From assembly GCF_002355155.1 (NCBI RefSeq), contig NZ_AP017369.1:2170001-2234000 (forward strand): 64,000 nt of DNA. Reading direction: 5' to 3'. Of the stretch, positions 47,823 through 58,458 are shown in pieces. The notes beneath the pieces are model-generated. The model ran no database searches and was not told the DNA's origin. It worked only from the letters and a program-made list of their open reading frames with translations. Origin of the DNA: Corynebacterium suranareeae. Lineage in GTDB: Bacteria > Actinomycetota > Actinomycetes > Mycobacteriales > Mycobacteriaceae. Each line of letters begins with the position of its first letter. Positions within the stretch are counted from its first letter, which is position 1. The translations under genes were made by a program, and so were the position numbers.

Positions 47823-48716
47823 ATGAACGCTCCCGCCCCTAAACCAGGACTCGTGATTGTAGACAAGCCCGCCGGAATGACCTCACATGATGTGGTCTCC
47901 AAACTACGCCGCGCTTTTTCTACCCGGAAAGTCGGCCACGCTGGCACCCTTGACCCCCTGGCAACCGGCGTATTAGTTGTCGGAATCGAGCGCGGCACCA
48001 GGTTCTTAGCGCACATGGTCGCCTCCACCAAGGCCTATGACGCCACAATTAGGCTCGGCGCCGCCACCACAACCGATGATGCTGAGGGAACTGAGATTTC
48101 CAACGCAGATGCCTCCAGGCTTGACCACGCTGCAATCCTCACCGAAATCGCCGCGCTCACCGGTGATATCATGCAAAAACCCACCAAAGTATCAGCCATT
48201 AAAATCGACGGAAAGCGCGCCCACGAACGCGTCCGTGACGGCGAAGACATAGACATCCCCGCCCGGCCTGTAACGGTGAGCACCTTTGAGGTTTTGGATC
48301 ACCGGGTAGAGGGACAATTTTATGACTTAGATGTGCGCGTCCACTGCTCATCCGGCACCTACATCCGCGCGCTTGCACGCGACCTCGGCAACGCATTGCA
48401 CGTCGGCGGGCACCTAACCGCGCTTAGGCGCACAGAAGTCGGGCCTTTTACGCTTGCCGACGCCACCCCCCTCTCCGAACTCCAAGAACACCCCACACTC
48501 TCCCTCAACCTCGATCAAGCCCTCACCCGCAGCTACCCCACCTTAGAAATCACCGAATCCGAAGGAATCGACCTTTCCATGGGCAAGTGGCTTGAACCTC
48601 GCGGACTCAAAGGTGTCCACGCTGCGGTAACACCATCCGGCAAGGCCATCGCGTTGATTGAAGAAAAAGGTAAACGCCTAGCCACCGTATTCGTCGCGCA
48701 TCCAAATACGCTGTAG
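47823..48716 (+). CDS. truB: tRNA pseudouridine-55 synthase TruB
   Basis: 297 residues from the ATG at 47823. It forms pseudouridine 55 in the T loop of tRNAs. The catalytic Asp is in GHAGTLDPLATGVLVVG (about residues 39-55); KAYDATIRLG, KPTKVSAIKIDGKRAHERVRDG and CSSGTYIRALARDLG are family motifs. Many positions differ from the ATCC 13032 sequence as I recall it (notably around residues 80-110), supporting a related but distinct species. Leaderless start. Confidence 0.95.
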   Translation: MNAPAPKPGLVIVDKPAGMTSHDVVSKLRRAFSTRKVGHAGTLDPLATGVLVVGIERGTRFLAHMVASTKAYDATIRLGAATTTDDAEGTEISNADASRLDHAAILTEIAALTGDIMQKPTKVSAIKIDGKRAHERVRDGEDIDIPARPVTVSTFEVLDHRVEGQFYDLDVRVHCSSGTYIRALARDLGNALHVGGHLTALRRTEVGPFTLADATPLSELQEHPTLSLNLDQALTRSYPTLEITESEGIDLSMGKWLEPRGLKGVHAAVTPSGKAIALIEEKGKRLATVFVAHPNTL

Positions 48717-48734
48717 AAAGGAATTCGAGCGCTT

Positions 48735-49388
48735 TTAGGTGACTGCCGTGGCAGCAATAACATAGCCGTCGCGCAGCACCCACTTGCCAGAAATAAACGG
48801 CACGGGTGTTGGTCGAACCAACAGGTAAGACACAAAAGTGCCGTCATCCCGAAGATCGATCTCGGCTTGTTCAAAACCAAGCCACCGGTGCGTTAATGGG
48901 AACCACGCTTTGTACGTAGCTTCCTTTGCACAAAACAGCAGCCGATCAGCACAATGAATGCCACGTTCTTCTAAGCGTTTTAACTGAGGGATCTCCCCAA
49001 CCCTTGCAATCGAGCCTAAAACATCCTTGGGCAAAGGTTCTGCAGGTTCGGCATCCAACCCCATGGAACGGACCAAAAGTCGAGGTGCGACGACCGCTGC
49101 CCTAAAACCATCCGTATGAGTTAAAGAACCAGATACCGACGACGGCCACAACGGCATCCCACGTTCCCCACGCAAAATAGGATCGCCACTATCACGCCCC
49201 AGCGCTTGCAATGCTTGATGTGCACACCAGCGAGCATCACCAAATTCAGCTTTTCTAATGTCCACCGAGTGCGCAACCAATGCTTTTTCCAAAGGATGCA
49301 GCTGATGGAAATGATCTAAATTAACAGCATCGCCCGTAGTCATGAAAGAAAACTTGGCTGAATTGGGGAACAATGACTCATCCAGCAT
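48735..49388 (-). CDS. pptA: Phosphopantetheinyl transferase (EntD/PptA type)
   Basis: 217 residues. It transfers the phosphopantetheine arm to carrier proteins such as mycolate-synthesis FAS-I and Pks13. The magnesium site is in SMGLDAEPAEPLP and the conserved FCAKEATYKAWFPL motif carries the W/KEA residues. GGAGG lies six bases before the ATG. It overlaps the upstream phosphoesterase gene by 11 bases, so translation is coupled. It converges with truB. Confidence 0.88.
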   Translation of the reverse strand: MLDESLFPNSAKFSFMTTGDAVNLDHFHQLHPLEKALVAHSVDIRKAEFGDARWCAHQALQALGRDSGDPILRGERGMPLWPSSVSGSLTHTDGFRAAVVAPRLLVRSMGLDAEPAEPLPKDVLGSIARVGEIPQLKRLEERGIHCADRLLFCAKEATYKAWFPLTHRWLGFEQAEIDLRDDGTFVSYLLVRPTPVPFISGKWVLRDGYVIAATAVT

Positions 49389-50184
49389 GGTCCACCTCCA
49401 TCACTGGATACGGCCAAACATGTTTCTTTGACCACTGCTCCCATTCACGGGGATACCCCAAGGACACCTCAATGTGCTTTACTCCATTGACATTGGTGAC
49501 TCCGGGAATATGCAAGTGCCCATAAATTACTGCTTCCGCGTTATAGCGCTCAGCCCAGCCTCGCGTATGCCGGGTTCCACACCATAGTGCTAATTCTTGC
49601 CAGCGCATCTGAAAGGTTGGTTCAACCACCAAAGGCCAATGGTTGATCAAAATGGTTGGACCATTGATCTTGCTCAACCGTTTAATGGAATATGCCAAAC
49701 GATCCCAACACCACGCACGGATATCTACAAACGGAGCGATGGAAAACTCATCTGTCATCATCACCTGGCGATCACGGGCAGCCTGAATGGCTTGCTCCAC
49801 CGTAAAACCCGGGCGCCGGAAGGAATAGTCATACAACGTAAATAGCGGAACGATAGTTACTCCACCAAACGTCAGGTACGGATCTTCCGGAGTCAGCACA
49901 TCGATCTTGCGACAGCCTTCAACTAACTCTGAATACTTGTCACGTCCCTGATAGCGATCCGCTGAACGCGAAAACAATTCATGGTTTCCAGGAACCCAAA
50001 TTACCTTGGCAAAACGCCTACGCAACCGCGCTAAAATTTCGAGCACCAATTCAGTACGCTCCGCCACATCACCTGCAACAATGAGCCAATCAGAAGGGTC
50101 TCTCGGCTGAATGTTCTCTATAGGATCAGCGTTAGCTTTCACTGCAGCATGGAGATCAGAAACCGCCCACAGTGTTGTGGTCAC
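49378..50184 (-). CDS. Metallophosphoesterase
   Basis: 268 residues of the calcineurin-like phosphoesterase fold: SDLHAAV (variant of the DXH motif) at residue 9, VAGDVAE, VPGNHELF near residue 63, NHWPL, and GHLHIPG with the last metal ligands. The GTG start at 50184 follows GGAGG at six bases. Its link with pptA (11-base overlap) suggests a shared task, perhaps in phosphopantetheine or carrier-protein turnover; this is inference only. Confidence 0.85.
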   Translation of the reverse strand: MTTTLWAVSDLHAAVKANADPIENIQPRDPSDWLIVAGDVAERTELVLEILARLRRRFAKVIWVPGNHELFSRSADRYQGRDKYSELVEGCRKIDVLTPEDPYLTFGGVTIVPLFTLYDYSFRRPGFTVEQAIQAARDRQVMMTDEFSIAPFVDIRAWCWDRLAYSIKRLSKINGPTILINHWPLVVEPTFQMRWQELALWCGTRHTRGWAERYNAEAVIYGHLHIPGVTNVNGVKHIEVSLGYPREWEQWSKKHVWPYPVMEVDHAG

Positions 50185-50266
50185 CTGTCACCTCCACATA
50201 GTTTTGCCAAAAGTCTTTGTCCATTATGCCTGCAGTTCAGCACATATGGTTTACCACGCGCCGATT

Positions 50267-51574
50267 TTAATGAGCCCATTTCATTGATTGGAACCGCCAA
50301 ATCACGGCAAACAAGCGGATCAGGATAAACGCCAACAACCCGCACCACACGCCAGTTAAACCAGCATCAACTGCATAAGAAATCCAGACACCTGGCAAAA
50401 ATCCTAAAACGACCGCCAATACCGAAGCATTTCTTAAAAACACAGCGTCTGAGGCACCCAACAGCACACCGTCGATAGCAAAGACAATGCCACCCAAAAT
50501 AATCATCGCCACCATGATCCACCATGGCGAACTAATTGCTTCTAGCACTGCAGTGTCTTGAGTAAAAATTCGCGGAATCCACGAGTGAAGGATTAAGAAG
50601 ATGATGCCCAACCCAGCAGCGAACACAAGTGAATACTTGATTACTTGATTACCCACGCGCCTGGCTATACGTGCAGACCCAGCTCCTAGGGCAGCGCCTG
50701 TGAGGGTTTGTGCTGCAATAGCCAAAGAATCTAAAACAAGCGTGATGAAATTCCACAATTGCAGCAACACTTGGTGTGCTGCCAACGACGCAGTTCCAAA
50801 CCGTGCAGCCACGGCAGCAGCTGAAAGGAAAGCAACCTGGAAAGACAACGATCGCATAATCAGGTCACGTCCAAGCACTAACTGGTTTTTCATTACTTTC
50901 CAGTCTGGCGCCCACGACCCTTGATGGTGTTTTAGTAATGCACCGAGAAAAAGTGCAGCGGTAATTGCTTCTGCAACGAGATTGGCCCATGCAGACCCAA
51001 CAAGGCCAAATTTGGCCACAAAAATAGGGATCATAATCGCTCCGGGAATCACACCACTGAGTGTGAAATACAACGGCAATTTGGTGTTTTGGATACCACG
51101 AAGCCAGCCATTTCCAGCCATGATTATGAGCACCAAAGGCACTGCGAAAGCCGCGACCCGTAACCAATGAGCTGCCTCTGAAGCTACCTGCTCATCACCG
51201 CTTAGCCACATCGCAAATGTCGGAGCACCAATTAGCATCACCGTTAAAATTCCAAGCCCCACAAATAACGCGACCCAGGTAGCCTGCACACCTTCCGCAA
51301 TCGCACCAGCCCTATTACCCGTGCCAAAAATTCTGGATGATCTTGCGGTAGTGCCATAGGACAAAAATGTCAGCTGTGTGGTTACTTGAGCTTGAATTGT
51401 GGTTGCAGCACCCAAAGCTGCCAATTCGAAACCACCTAAGGTGCCAACAACCGCTGTATCTAATAAAAGATACAGCGGCATTGCAGCGAGCACGCCTAAT
51501 GCAGGAAAAGCAAGACCAAAAATTTGCTTCGCTGAAACCTCCGGTACTGCGCCCTCAAAACTTTTCTCAGACAT
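50267..51574 (-). CDS. dinF: MATE-family exporter (DinF-like)
   Basis: 435 residues from the ATG at 51574, about 12 membrane helices. Starts with the LAFPALGVLAAMPLYLLLDTAVVGTLGG pattern of MATE proteins. The two halves are related. Transports unknown organic cations or drugs in exchange for Na+ or H+. The ATG lies eight bases inside the end of the upstream DHH gene, so it is translated from the same message (rbfA-DHH-dinF). Confidence 0.88.
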   Translation of the reverse strand: MSEKSFEGAVPEVSAKQIFGLAFPALGVLAAMPLYLLLDTAVVGTLGGFELAALGAATTIQAQVTTQLTFLSYGTTARSSRIFGTGNRAGAIAEGVQATWVALFVGLGILTVMLIGAPTFAMWLSGDEQVASEAAHWLRVAAFAVPLVLIIMAGNGWLRGIQNTKLPLYFTLSGVIPGAIMIPIFVAKFGLVGSAWANLVAEAITAALFLGALLKHHQGSWAPDWKVMKNQLVLGRDLIMRSLSFQVAFLSAAAVAARFGTASLAAHQVLLQLWNFITLVLDSLAIAAQTLTGAALGAGSARIARRVGNQVIKYSLVFAAGLGIIFLILHSWIPRIFTQDTAVLEAISSPWWIMVAMIILGGIVFAIDGVLLGASDAVFLRNASVLAVVLGFLPGVWISYAVDAGLTGVWCGLLAFILIRLFAVIWRFQSMKWAH

Positions 51575-52565
51575 CAATATGCGCCGAGCTTCTAAGCGAC
51601 TCCCCCAATGTGACAGTAGCTTCGATCAACGTATCTAAAGCTTCGATTTCTGAACCGCGTGCGGTGTATCCTGCAGCCGGAATGTGCCCTCCACCACCGA
51701 GGTGCACAGCTAAAGAAGCAACACTTAAATGAGATGAACGCAAAGACACGGTATAGACGCCGCGTTCATATTCCTTAAACACTGCCCCGAAGTCAGCTCC
51801 ATCTACAGCCCGGACCATTTCGATTAATCCCTCAACCACTGCCCGCGAACGACCGTTAATTGTGTCAAAATCTGCGATGAGAACAGCCAAGGTATATGGC
51901 CCTGCTTCTTTAAGCTCAATCTTGGACACGATCTGACCGACAAGACGCAGATCATCAACTGATGTTTGATCCAGTAATTCAGCAGAGATCGACCGAATGT
52001 CTAGGCCAAACTCCATCAGTTCTTTAGCCATATCGTGCATTACAGGGCGACCCCACCTGAAGCACCCAGTATCGGTTAAAAGACCTGCATAAAGGCCATG
52101 TGCGATGTCGGGCGTAATTTGAATCGACATCGCATCAAACCAGTCATACAAAATCGTGGTGGTGGATTCTGCGTCCACATCGATTAAGTTAATAGTGCCA
52201 AAACCAGGATTTGTCGCATGATGGTCAACCACCAACACCTTATCGCTGTTATCAACGATGAAGCTTTCAAATGCTCCAGTGCGCTCAATCGAACCACAAT
52301 CAACAACGATGTAAAGGTCTGCATCCGGCAAAGTCTCACCGAAGATGATCTCAGCCGCACCCGGGATGGTCAGCAAATTTTCCGTCATCGGGTCAACCTG
52401 ACCGATTGCTCCAAAAACTTCTTTGCCTAATTGCTTGAGCGCTGCCACAGTGGAAGCCACACTGCCAATTGCATCAGCATCTGGGCGCAAATGTCCTATA
52501 ACACCAATGGTGTGGGCAGTTTCAACCAGATCTGAGGCTGCATGAAATTGACTATTATCCGGCAC
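51567..52565 (-). CDS. DHH-family phosphoesterase (NrnA-like)
   Basis: 332 residues from the GTG at 52565, chosen because GAGG lies just upstream and the start falls four bases after the rbfA stop; a longer frame up to 52682 overlaps rbfA widely. DHH motifs: GHLRPDADAIGS (about residue 25), VVDCGS, and VDHHATN; a DHHA1 domain at the end has LGGGGHIPAAGY with the GGGH nucleotide motif. Expected activity is degradation of nano-RNAs and 3'-phosphoadenosine-5'-phosphate. Confidence 0.88.
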   Translation of the reverse strand: MPDNSQFHAASDLVETAHTIGVIGHLRPDADAIGSVASTVAALKQLGKEVFGAIGQVDPMTENLLTIPGAAEIIFGETLPDADLYIVVDCGSIERTGAFESFIVDNSDKVLVVDHHATNPGFGTINLIDVDAESTTTILYDWFDAMSIQITPDIAHGLYAGLLTDTGCFRWGRPVMHDMAKELMEFGLDIRSISAELLDQTSVDDLRLVGQIVSKIELKEAGPYTLAVLIADFDTINGRSRAVVEGLIEMVRAVDGADFGAVFKEYERGVYTVSLRSSHLSVASLAVHLGGGGHIPAAGYTARGSEIEALDTLIEATVTLGESLRSSAHIDV

Positions 52566-52569
52566 GAGG

Positions 52570-53019
52570 TTATTCCTCAGATTCGGACTTGGTGGACGTC
52601 TTGTATGGATCAGCATCTCCAGCCGGAACTGCGCCTTCACGCAATTTGGCAAGCTCTTCATCGCGTTTGCGTGCTCGCTCAAGCAATGCTTCCATGTGTG
52701 CAGATGCCTCAGGGACAGTATCTACGTTGTAGGTCAGGTTGGGTGTGAAGCGAACACCTAATTGCTGTCCGACAATCTTCCTGAGCTGGCCACGGGCGCG
52801 GTGCAGTGCCTCTGCTGCTGCTTCTAAATCTGGTTCTTCATCAATGGAAGCTCCACGAACGGTGTAGAACACCTTTGCGTCATGTAGATCACCGGTCATG
52901 GTCACATCTGTGATTGTGACATACTCCAGTCGGCGGTCCTTGATATCGCGTTCGATTGCGCTGGCCACGATAGTTTGAATTCGTTTTGCCATTCGAGCTG
53001 CGCGGGCGTTGTCAGCCAT
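52570..53019 (-). CDS. rbfA: Ribosome-binding factor A
   Basis: 149 residues. A KH-fold protein that helps 30S maturation. Conserved [46 protein letters not shown] and [14 protein letters not shown] segments; Glu/Lys-rich C-terminus. It follows infB on the same strand after a 200-base gap with a terminator-like hairpin. Confidence 0.95.
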   Translation of the reverse strand: MADNARAARMAKRIQTIVASAIERDIKDRRLEYVTITDVTMTGDLHDAKVFYTVRGASIDEEPDLEAAAEALHRARGQLRKIVGQQLGVRFTPNLTYNVDTVPEASAHMEALLERARKRDEELAKLREGAVPAGDADPYKTSTKSESEE

Positions 53020-53152
53020 GGTGGACCACTCCTAATCTTCACAGAGTTTAGATAATTCTTTTGGAATTCTACCCTGAATTGGAAAAAATTTTCTTTAATG
53101 TTCATACCCTGTAGTTCTTCTTAAAAGCAGAAAGAACTAACGGGTGGGCAAA

Positions 53153-53183
53153 GGGGCTGGCTTTCCAATGGAAAACCAGCCCC
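53153..53183 (-). terminator. Terminator-like hairpin after infB
   Basis: GGGGCTGG (53153-53160) pairs with CCAGCCCC (53176-53183), with an inner TTCC/GGAA stem. T tract after it on the minus strand is short, so termination may be partial and rbfA may be read through. Confidence 0.6.
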
Positions 53184-53226
53184 AACTGCGATACCCGGAG
53201 CTAGTTAAACCCTGGGTAAAGAATGC

Positions 53227-56187
53227 TTAAGCTTCGCGTGGAACCTCAACCATTTCATAGACCTCGATCTTGTCATCGACAGAGATGTCTGGGTAGGACA
53301 AAACCATACCGCACTCGTAGCCTGCAGAGACTTCGGTGACATCGTCTTTTTCACGACGCAAGGACTCGATCTTTGCATTTTCTGCAATGACGTTGCCATC
53401 GCGAGTAATGCGGACGGTGGCGTTGCGGCGCACCTTTCCATCTTCAACCATGCAACCTGCGATGAGGCCAACAGCGGATGCCTTGAAGATCGCGCGGATC
53501 TCAGCATGACCAATGACGCGCTCTTCGTAGATTGGCTTGAGCATGCCCTTTAGAGCTGCCTCAACCTCTTCGATAGCACGGTAGATGATCGTGTAGTAAC
53601 GAACATCGACGCCTTCTGCGTTAGCTTCCTCAGTCGCCTTGCCTTCAGCGCGAACGTTGAAAGCAATGATGACTGCGTCAGATGCTGCTGCAAGGGTGAC
53701 GTTGGTCTGGGTAACTGCACCCACACCGCGGTCGATGATGTTGAGCTGGACTTCATCATCCATCTCAATCTTCAGCAGGGCTTCTTCCAGTGCTTCCACG
53801 GAACCTGCGTTGTCGCCCTTAAGGATGAGGTTAAGGGTGCTGTGTTCCTTAAGAACTGCATCCAGATCCTCGAGGGAAACGCGCTTGCGGGAGCGTGCTG
53901 CCAAAGCGTTGCGCTTGCGGGCATTGCGCTGGTTAGCAATCTGACGTGCAATGCGGTCATCTTCAACAACCAAGAGGTTGTCGCCGGCACCTGGGACACC
54001 ATTGAGACCCTGTACCTGGACAGGGCGGGATGGCCCTGCTTCTTCCACATCGCGACCGTACTCATCCACCATGCGGCGGACGCGTCCGTAGGTATCACCT
54101 GCAACGATGGAATCACCGATGCGCAGGGTACCGCGCTGGACGATAACGGTAGCCACTGGTCCACGACCGCGGTCGAGGTGAGCTTCAATAGCAACACCCT
54201 GTGCGTCCATTTCTGGGTTAGCAACAAGATCTAGCTCAGCATCTGCGGTCAGGCAGATGGAGGCAAGCAGATCATCGATGTGCAGTCCCTGCTTTGCAGA
54301 GATGTCAACGAAGATGGTGTCGCCGCCGTACTCTTCAGGGATCAATCCATATTCGGTCAGCTGACCACGGATCTTCTCTGGAGAAGCCTCTGGCTTATCA
54401 ATCTTGTTCACTGCAACCACGATTGGCACTTCAGCGGCCTTAGCGTGGTTGATTGCTTCCACAGTCTGAGGCATAACGCCGTCGTCTGCTGCAACAACCA
54501 AAACTGCGATGTCTGTGGACTTAGCACCACGGGCACGCATTGCGGTGAAGGCCTCGTGACCTGGGGTATCCAGGAAGGTGATGGTGCGTTCGACGTCTTC
54601 AACATTGACCTTGACCTGGTATGCGCCAATGCCCTGGGTAATGCCGCCGGCCTCGTCAGAACCAACATTGGCCTTACGGATTGTGTCCAGCAAGCGGGTC
54701 TTACCGTGGTCAACGTGACCCATGACGGTAACCACTGGAGGACGCTTAGCCAGGTCGGTCTCATCGCCTTCGTCTTCACCGAATTGCAGATCGAAGCTTT
54801 CGAGCAGCTCACGGTCTTCATCTTCTGGGGAGACAACCTGAACCTTGTAGTTCATTTCCTCACCGAGCAGCTGCAATGTTTCATCAGAAACTGAAGCAGT
54901 TGCGGTGACCATTTCACCCAGGTTGAACAAAGCCTGAACCAATGCTGCTGCATCTGCGCCGATCTTCTCAGCGAAGTCAGACAAAGAAGCACCACGCGCG
55001 AGGCGGATGGTTGCACCCTTACCGTCTGGCAAACGAACGCCACCAATGACGTTCGGTGCCTGCATTGATTCGTACTCGTTACGCTTCTGACGCTTCGACT
55101 TACGTCCCTTACGTGGAGCACCACCTGGACGTCCGAATGCACCTGCGGTACCGCCACGACGACCGCCACGACCTGCACCGCCGCCAGTTCCGCCACCGCG
55201 GTTGAATCCGCCTGCGCCGCCGGCTTGACCGCCACGACCGCCCTTGCCAGGTGCCTTAGCAGGCATCTGTCCTGGGGTTGGAGGCATCATTGCTGGTGAT
55301 GGACGACGTCCGCCACCTTGACGTTCCTGTGATGGAGCTCCTTGAGCACCCTGTGCGGATCCACCTTGAGGACGTGGTCCTCCCTGTGGGCGTCCGCCAC
55401 CCTGTGGGCGTGGTCCACCGGAGCCAGCACCTTGGCGTTGTCCGCCACGGTTGCCTTGTCCGCCACCTTGACCATCACGCTGTCCACCTGGGCGTCCGCC
55501 ACCCTGTGGGCGAGGTCCACCTCCTGGACGTGGGCCGCCACCTGGGCGTGGAGCTGGACGCTCACCGCCACCAGTGGAAAATGGGTTGTTTGCTACACGT
55601 GGTGCGCGTGCACCTGGTTTAGGTGCAGGTTTACCCATTGGGCGTGGCATGCCACTTGGGCGTGGTGCCTCAGCGCCTGGCTTTGCAGGTTCTGCCTTCT
55701 TTGCGGCATCGCCTGGGGTTGGGCCAGAAAATGATGGCTTCGCCGCTGGTTCAGGCTTCTTTGCACCTGGTTTTGGTGCATTACCTGGCTTAGGCGCTGC
55801 AGCAGCTGGGCTCGGTGTTGCGCCTGGCTTAGCACCGGCTGGAGTTGCAGGTGTAGCAGGCTTCTTTGCACCTGGCTTTGGTGCAGCAGATGCTGGGGTT
55901 GGTGCAGATTTAGCAGCTGGTTTTGGTGCAGCGCCTGGCTTAGGTGCTGCCGCAGCTGGTTTTGGTGCAGATGCTGCAGGCTTGGTTGCTGCAGGCTTCG
56001 CAGCGGTGTCGGACTTATCCGAACCGCTCGAACCGTAGTGCTCCTGCATCCTCTTCACAACTGGGGGTTCAATTGTGGATGATGCGGTTTTAACAAACTC
56101 GCCTTTTTCCTTAAGGGTGGCAAGTAGTTCCTTGCTGGTAATACCGAGTTGCTTAGCAAGCTCATGTACACGTAGCTTTCCGGGCAC
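53227..56187 (-). CDS. infB: Translation initiation factor IF-2
   Basis: 986 residues. An N-terminal IF2_N domain ([25 protein letters not shown]) is followed by ~350 residues of low-complexity Ala/Pro/Lys and then Gly/Arg/Gln repeats ([25 protein letters not shown]). The G domain has G1 GHVDHGKT, G3 DTPGHEAF, and G4 NKID. EF-Tu-like domains follow, ending EMVEVPREA. The Gly/Arg-rich repeats are much expanded relative to Gram-negative IF-2 but usual for this genus. Confidence 0.97.
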   Translation of the reverse strand: MPGKLRVHELAKQLGITSKELLATLKEKGEFVKTASSTIEPPVVKRMQEHYGSSGSDKSDTAAKPAATKPAASAPKPAAAAPKPGAAPKPAAKSAPTPASAAPKPGAKKPATPATPAGAKPGATPSPAAAAPKPGNAPKPGAKKPEPAAKPSFSGPTPGDAAKKAEPAKPGAEAPRPSGMPRPMGKPAPKPGARAPRVANNPFSTGGGERPAPRPGGGPRPGGGPRPQGGGRPGGQRDGQGGGQGNRGGQRQGAGSGGPRPQGGGRPQGGPRPQGGSAQGAQGAPSQERQGGGRRPSPAMMPPTPGQMPAKAPGKGGRGGQAGGAGGFNRGGGTGGGAGRGGRRGGTAGAFGRPGGAPRKGRKSKRQKRNEYESMQAPNVIGGVRLPDGKGATIRLARGASLSDFAEKIGADAAALVQALFNLGEMVTATASVSDETLQLLGEEMNYKVQVVSPEDEDRELLESFDLQFGEDEGDETDLAKRPPVVTVMGHVDHGKTRLLDTIRKANVGSDEAGGITQGIGAYQVKVNVEDVERTITFLDTPGHEAFTAMRARGAKSTDIAVLVVAADDGVMPQTVEAINHAKAAEVPIVVAVNKIDKPEASPEKIRGQLTEYGLIPEEYGGDTIFVDISAKQGLHIDDLLASICLTADAELDLVANPEMDAQGVAIEAHLDRGRGPVATVIVQRGTLRIGDSIVAGDTYGRVRRMVDEYGRDVEEAGPSRPVQVQGLNGVPGAGDNLLVVEDDRIARQIANQRNARKRNALAARSRKRVSLEDLDAVLKEHSTLNLILKGDNAGSVEALEEALLKIEMDDEVQLNIIDRGVGAVTQTNVTLAAASDAVIIAFNVRAEGKATEEANAEGVDVRYYTIIYRAIEEVEAALKGMLKPIYEERVIGHAEIRAIFKASAVGLIAGCMVEDGKVRRNATVRITRDGNVIAENAKIESLRREKDDVTEVSAGYECGMVLSYPDISVDDKIEVYEMVEVPREA

Positions 56188-56303
56188 TTCTCTCCTCTAG
56201 TTTTTGCCAGAGGATCGAAGGCCTTTATAAGAAAAGTAACCTTGACCTCTAGCGTTGATTATTGACGTTCATCGCTGATGCTTCATCGTGTGCTCATCAG
56301 TGT

Positions 56304-56642
56304 TCAGTCTTCCTTACAAATATCGGGTCCGGCGTTTTCCGCCAGGTACGTGCGTACGTGACCTGTATCCACTGGTGTGGACACCCTCAGCGCACGGCCA
56401 AAGGCACGACGCTGTTCAGCAAGGTCCAGTGCGTCGATGGAAGGGGTCAACCATGCTCCTCTCCCAGGCATCCGACGCTTCGGATCTGGGAGGATTACTC
56501 CTGGAAATTCCAAGGATGAAACCACACGGAGCAATTCGCGGTCAGGCTTACGCTCCCTTGTGGCAATGCAAGTACGGATCCGAATTGAAGTGCTGCTAGA
56601 AAAATGTCCAGATGAAGCTTCAACTGCATCGTCATGGACCAT
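56304..56642 (-). CDS. ylxR: YlxR family (DUF448) protein
   Basis: 112 residues. The YlxR core reads IRTCIATRERKPDRELLRVV (about residues 21-40), GRGAWLTPSIDALDLAEQRRAFGRAL. It is a small nucleic-acid-binding protein always encoded between nusA and infB. Role: RNA binding or transcription of ribosome-linked genes as described for some relatives. The ATG at 56642 has an AAGGA at an unusually long distance (about 15 bases). Confidence 0.88.
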   Translation of the reverse strand: MVHDDAVEASSGHFSSSTSIRIRTCIATRERKPDRELLRVVSSLEFPGVILPDPKRRMPGRGAWLTPSIDALDLAEQRRAFGRALRVSTPVDTGHVRTYLAENAGPDICKED

Positions 56643-56813
56643 CTGCTGCGTTCAATTCCTTTCACCGGTGTTGTTTAACCAGAACGTGAATACACGTCCT
56701 CCACAGCCCGCACATGGGCCTTGAACAATATTACGCTACTTTGCCCCAAAATTGGAACCTGCAACTAATCATAAAGTTGCTATACGGCCCCGATTACAGC
56801 CCAAGAGTGCGAA

Positions 56814-56842
56814 AACCGACGTGAGAATCTCACGTCGGTTTA
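56814..56842 (-). terminator. Strong hairpin between nusA and ylxR
   Basis: 14-bp perfect arms AAACCGACGTGAGA (56814-56827) and TCTCACGTCGGTTT (56829-56842), followed on the minus strand by TTTTCG. It lies eight bases beyond the nusA stop, inside the otherwise conserved nusA-ylxR-infB operon. Confidence 0.85.
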
Positions 56843-56849
56843 AAAGTCT

Positions 56850-57848
56850 TTAATCGATATCGGAATGAATATCGATCTTCCAGCCGGTGAGGCGTGCTGC
56901 CAATCGAGCATTCTGACCTTCTTTACCGATTGCTAGTGATAGCTGGTAATCAGGCACTGTTACCCGGGCAGTTTGGGCTTCTAGGTCTGTGACTTCAACG
57001 TTGACAACCTTAGATGGTGCCAGCGCATTTCCAACGAAGGTGGCTGGGTCTTCAGAGTAATCAATAATGTCGATCTTCTCGCCACCAAGCTCGCGCATGA
57101 TATTGGACACACGTTGACCGCGTGGTCCGATACATGCTCCCTTTGCGTTGAGGTTTTTCACCTTGGCTTGGACTGCCACCTTGGAGCGGTGGCCGGCTTC
57201 GCGGGAGATCGCCACGATTTCTACAGAACCATCGGCAACTTCTGGGATTTCCAGTTCAAACAGTCGGCGTACCAGCTCAGGGTGGGTACGGGACAGGTTG
57301 ATCTGGATGTCGGTGTTTCCTTTACCAACGCCAACAACGTAGCACTTTACGCGGTCGCCGTGCTTGAGTTTTTCACCTGGGATCTGCTCTGCTGGCAGCA
57401 ACACACCATCTTGGTTGTCAGCTTCGGTACCGAGCTGGACAATGATAATTCCGCGTTCCGCTGCGTGTGCATCAGCTTGAACGATGCCTGAAACTACGGT
57501 GCCTTCATAATCTGCATACGCGTCAAAAGCTCGGCTTGCTTCTGCTTCGCGCAGTGCTTTAACGATGGCATCGCGTACTGCGCGGGCGCTGACACGGCCG
57601 AAGTTTGATGGGGTGTCATCGTATTCGGAAAGTAGCTCGCCGTTTTCATCAAATTCTGAGACGATAACTTCCACTGAGCCGGTGGTGGGATCGATGTCCA
57701 CGCGTGCTTTCAGGTTCTCAGACGCTTCATTTTCGCGATTGTCCATGTAGGAGTGCAAAAGTGCGGAGGCGATGGTGCGCATCAAATCATGAACAGGGAT
57801 ACCTTTTTCAGATTCGATGGCTTTTAAAGCCTGGACATCAATATTCAC
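56850..57848 (-). CDS. nusA: Transcription elongation/termination factor NusA
   Basis: 332 residues from the GTG at 57848 (GAGGA seven bases upstream; a longer frame has five more codons and no support). RNA-polymerase-binding N-domain, S1 domain near residues 110-180 (AYADYEGTVVSGIVQ), then two KH domains (RVSNIMRELGGEKIDIIDY and LSLAIGKEGQNARLAARLTGWKIDIHSDID). It ends after KH2, without the acidic repeats of E. coli NusA, normal in actinobacteria. Confidence 0.96.
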   Translation of the reverse strand: MNIDVQALKAIESEKGIPVHDLMRTIASALLHSYMDNRENEASENLKARVDIDPTTGSVEVIVSEFDENGELLSEYDDTPSNFGRVSARAVRDAIVKALREAEASRAFDAYADYEGTVVSGIVQADAHAAERGIIIVQLGTEADNQDGVLLPAEQIPGEKLKHGDRVKCYVVGVGKGNTDIQINLSRTHPELVRRLFELEIPEVADGSVEIVAISREAGHRSKVAVQAKVKNLNAKGACIGPRGQRVSNIMRELGGEKIDIIDYSEDPATFVGNALAPSKVVNVEVTDLEAQTARVTVPDYQLSLAIGKEGQNARLAARLTGWKIDIHSDID

Positions 57849-57881
57849 TTGTCTTCCTCTCAAGCTTCCACCACGTACTGT

Positions 57882-58418
57882 TTACGCGGTGGCTTCGTCG
57901 AATGTGCTTTCTGCGATGGCGATTTCATCCTGCGCAGGTTTAGCGAATTCAATTTCTACCACTGCACGAGGCGATTGTGCTAATTCCAAAGTTGTGACCT
58001 CGAGCAACTTTTTATTTCTTTCGATCAAAACAACGGCAGTTTCAGCGTCGTTAAGCGCCCCGATGCGCGCTACCCGCTTTTTGCCATCTTGATCTAGCGC
58101 AACCAAGCGACCACGGTTTCTGCGCCAGTGTCGCGGCAAAGTTAGAGGGGTGTCCACGCCCGGCGTGGACACTTCAAGCGTGTAGCCGGCACCGAAGTTG
58201 AGCTCACCACGCTGCTCGGCGGCGTCGAAAAGCTCTCCAATTTCTTGGCTGAGCACTTCCAATTGGTCAAGATCTGGACGTGAATCTGAATCCACCTTGA
58301 TTGCGACTGCAGATTTAGGACCCGCTTTGGTGACCTTGAGTCCCTCTAAATCAAATTTGTGGGAAGCCACCAGTGGGTCAATAAGCGCGGAAAGTGTTTC
58401 TGGGGTTGGAAAAGCCAT
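57882..58418 (-). CDS. rimP: Ribosome maturation factor RimP
   Basis: 178 residues, first gene of rimP-nusA. It assists 30S assembly. N-terminal domain with [21 protein letters not shown] and SQEIGELFD; the C-terminal SH3-like domain includes [31 protein letters not shown]. The gap to nusA is 33 bases. Confidence 0.94.
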   Translation of the reverse strand: MAFPTPETLSALIDPLVASHKFDLEGLKVTKAGPKSAVAIKVDSDSRPDLDQLEVLSQEIGELFDAAEQRGELNFGAGYTLEVSTPGVDTPLTLPRHWRRNRGRLVALDQDGKKRVARIGALNDAETAVVLIERNKKLLEVTTLELAQSPRAVVEIEFAKPAQDEIAIAESTFDEATA

Positions 58419-58458
58419 AAAGACAAGGATAACCTGCCGGTGTGAATGCTTGGGCTAT

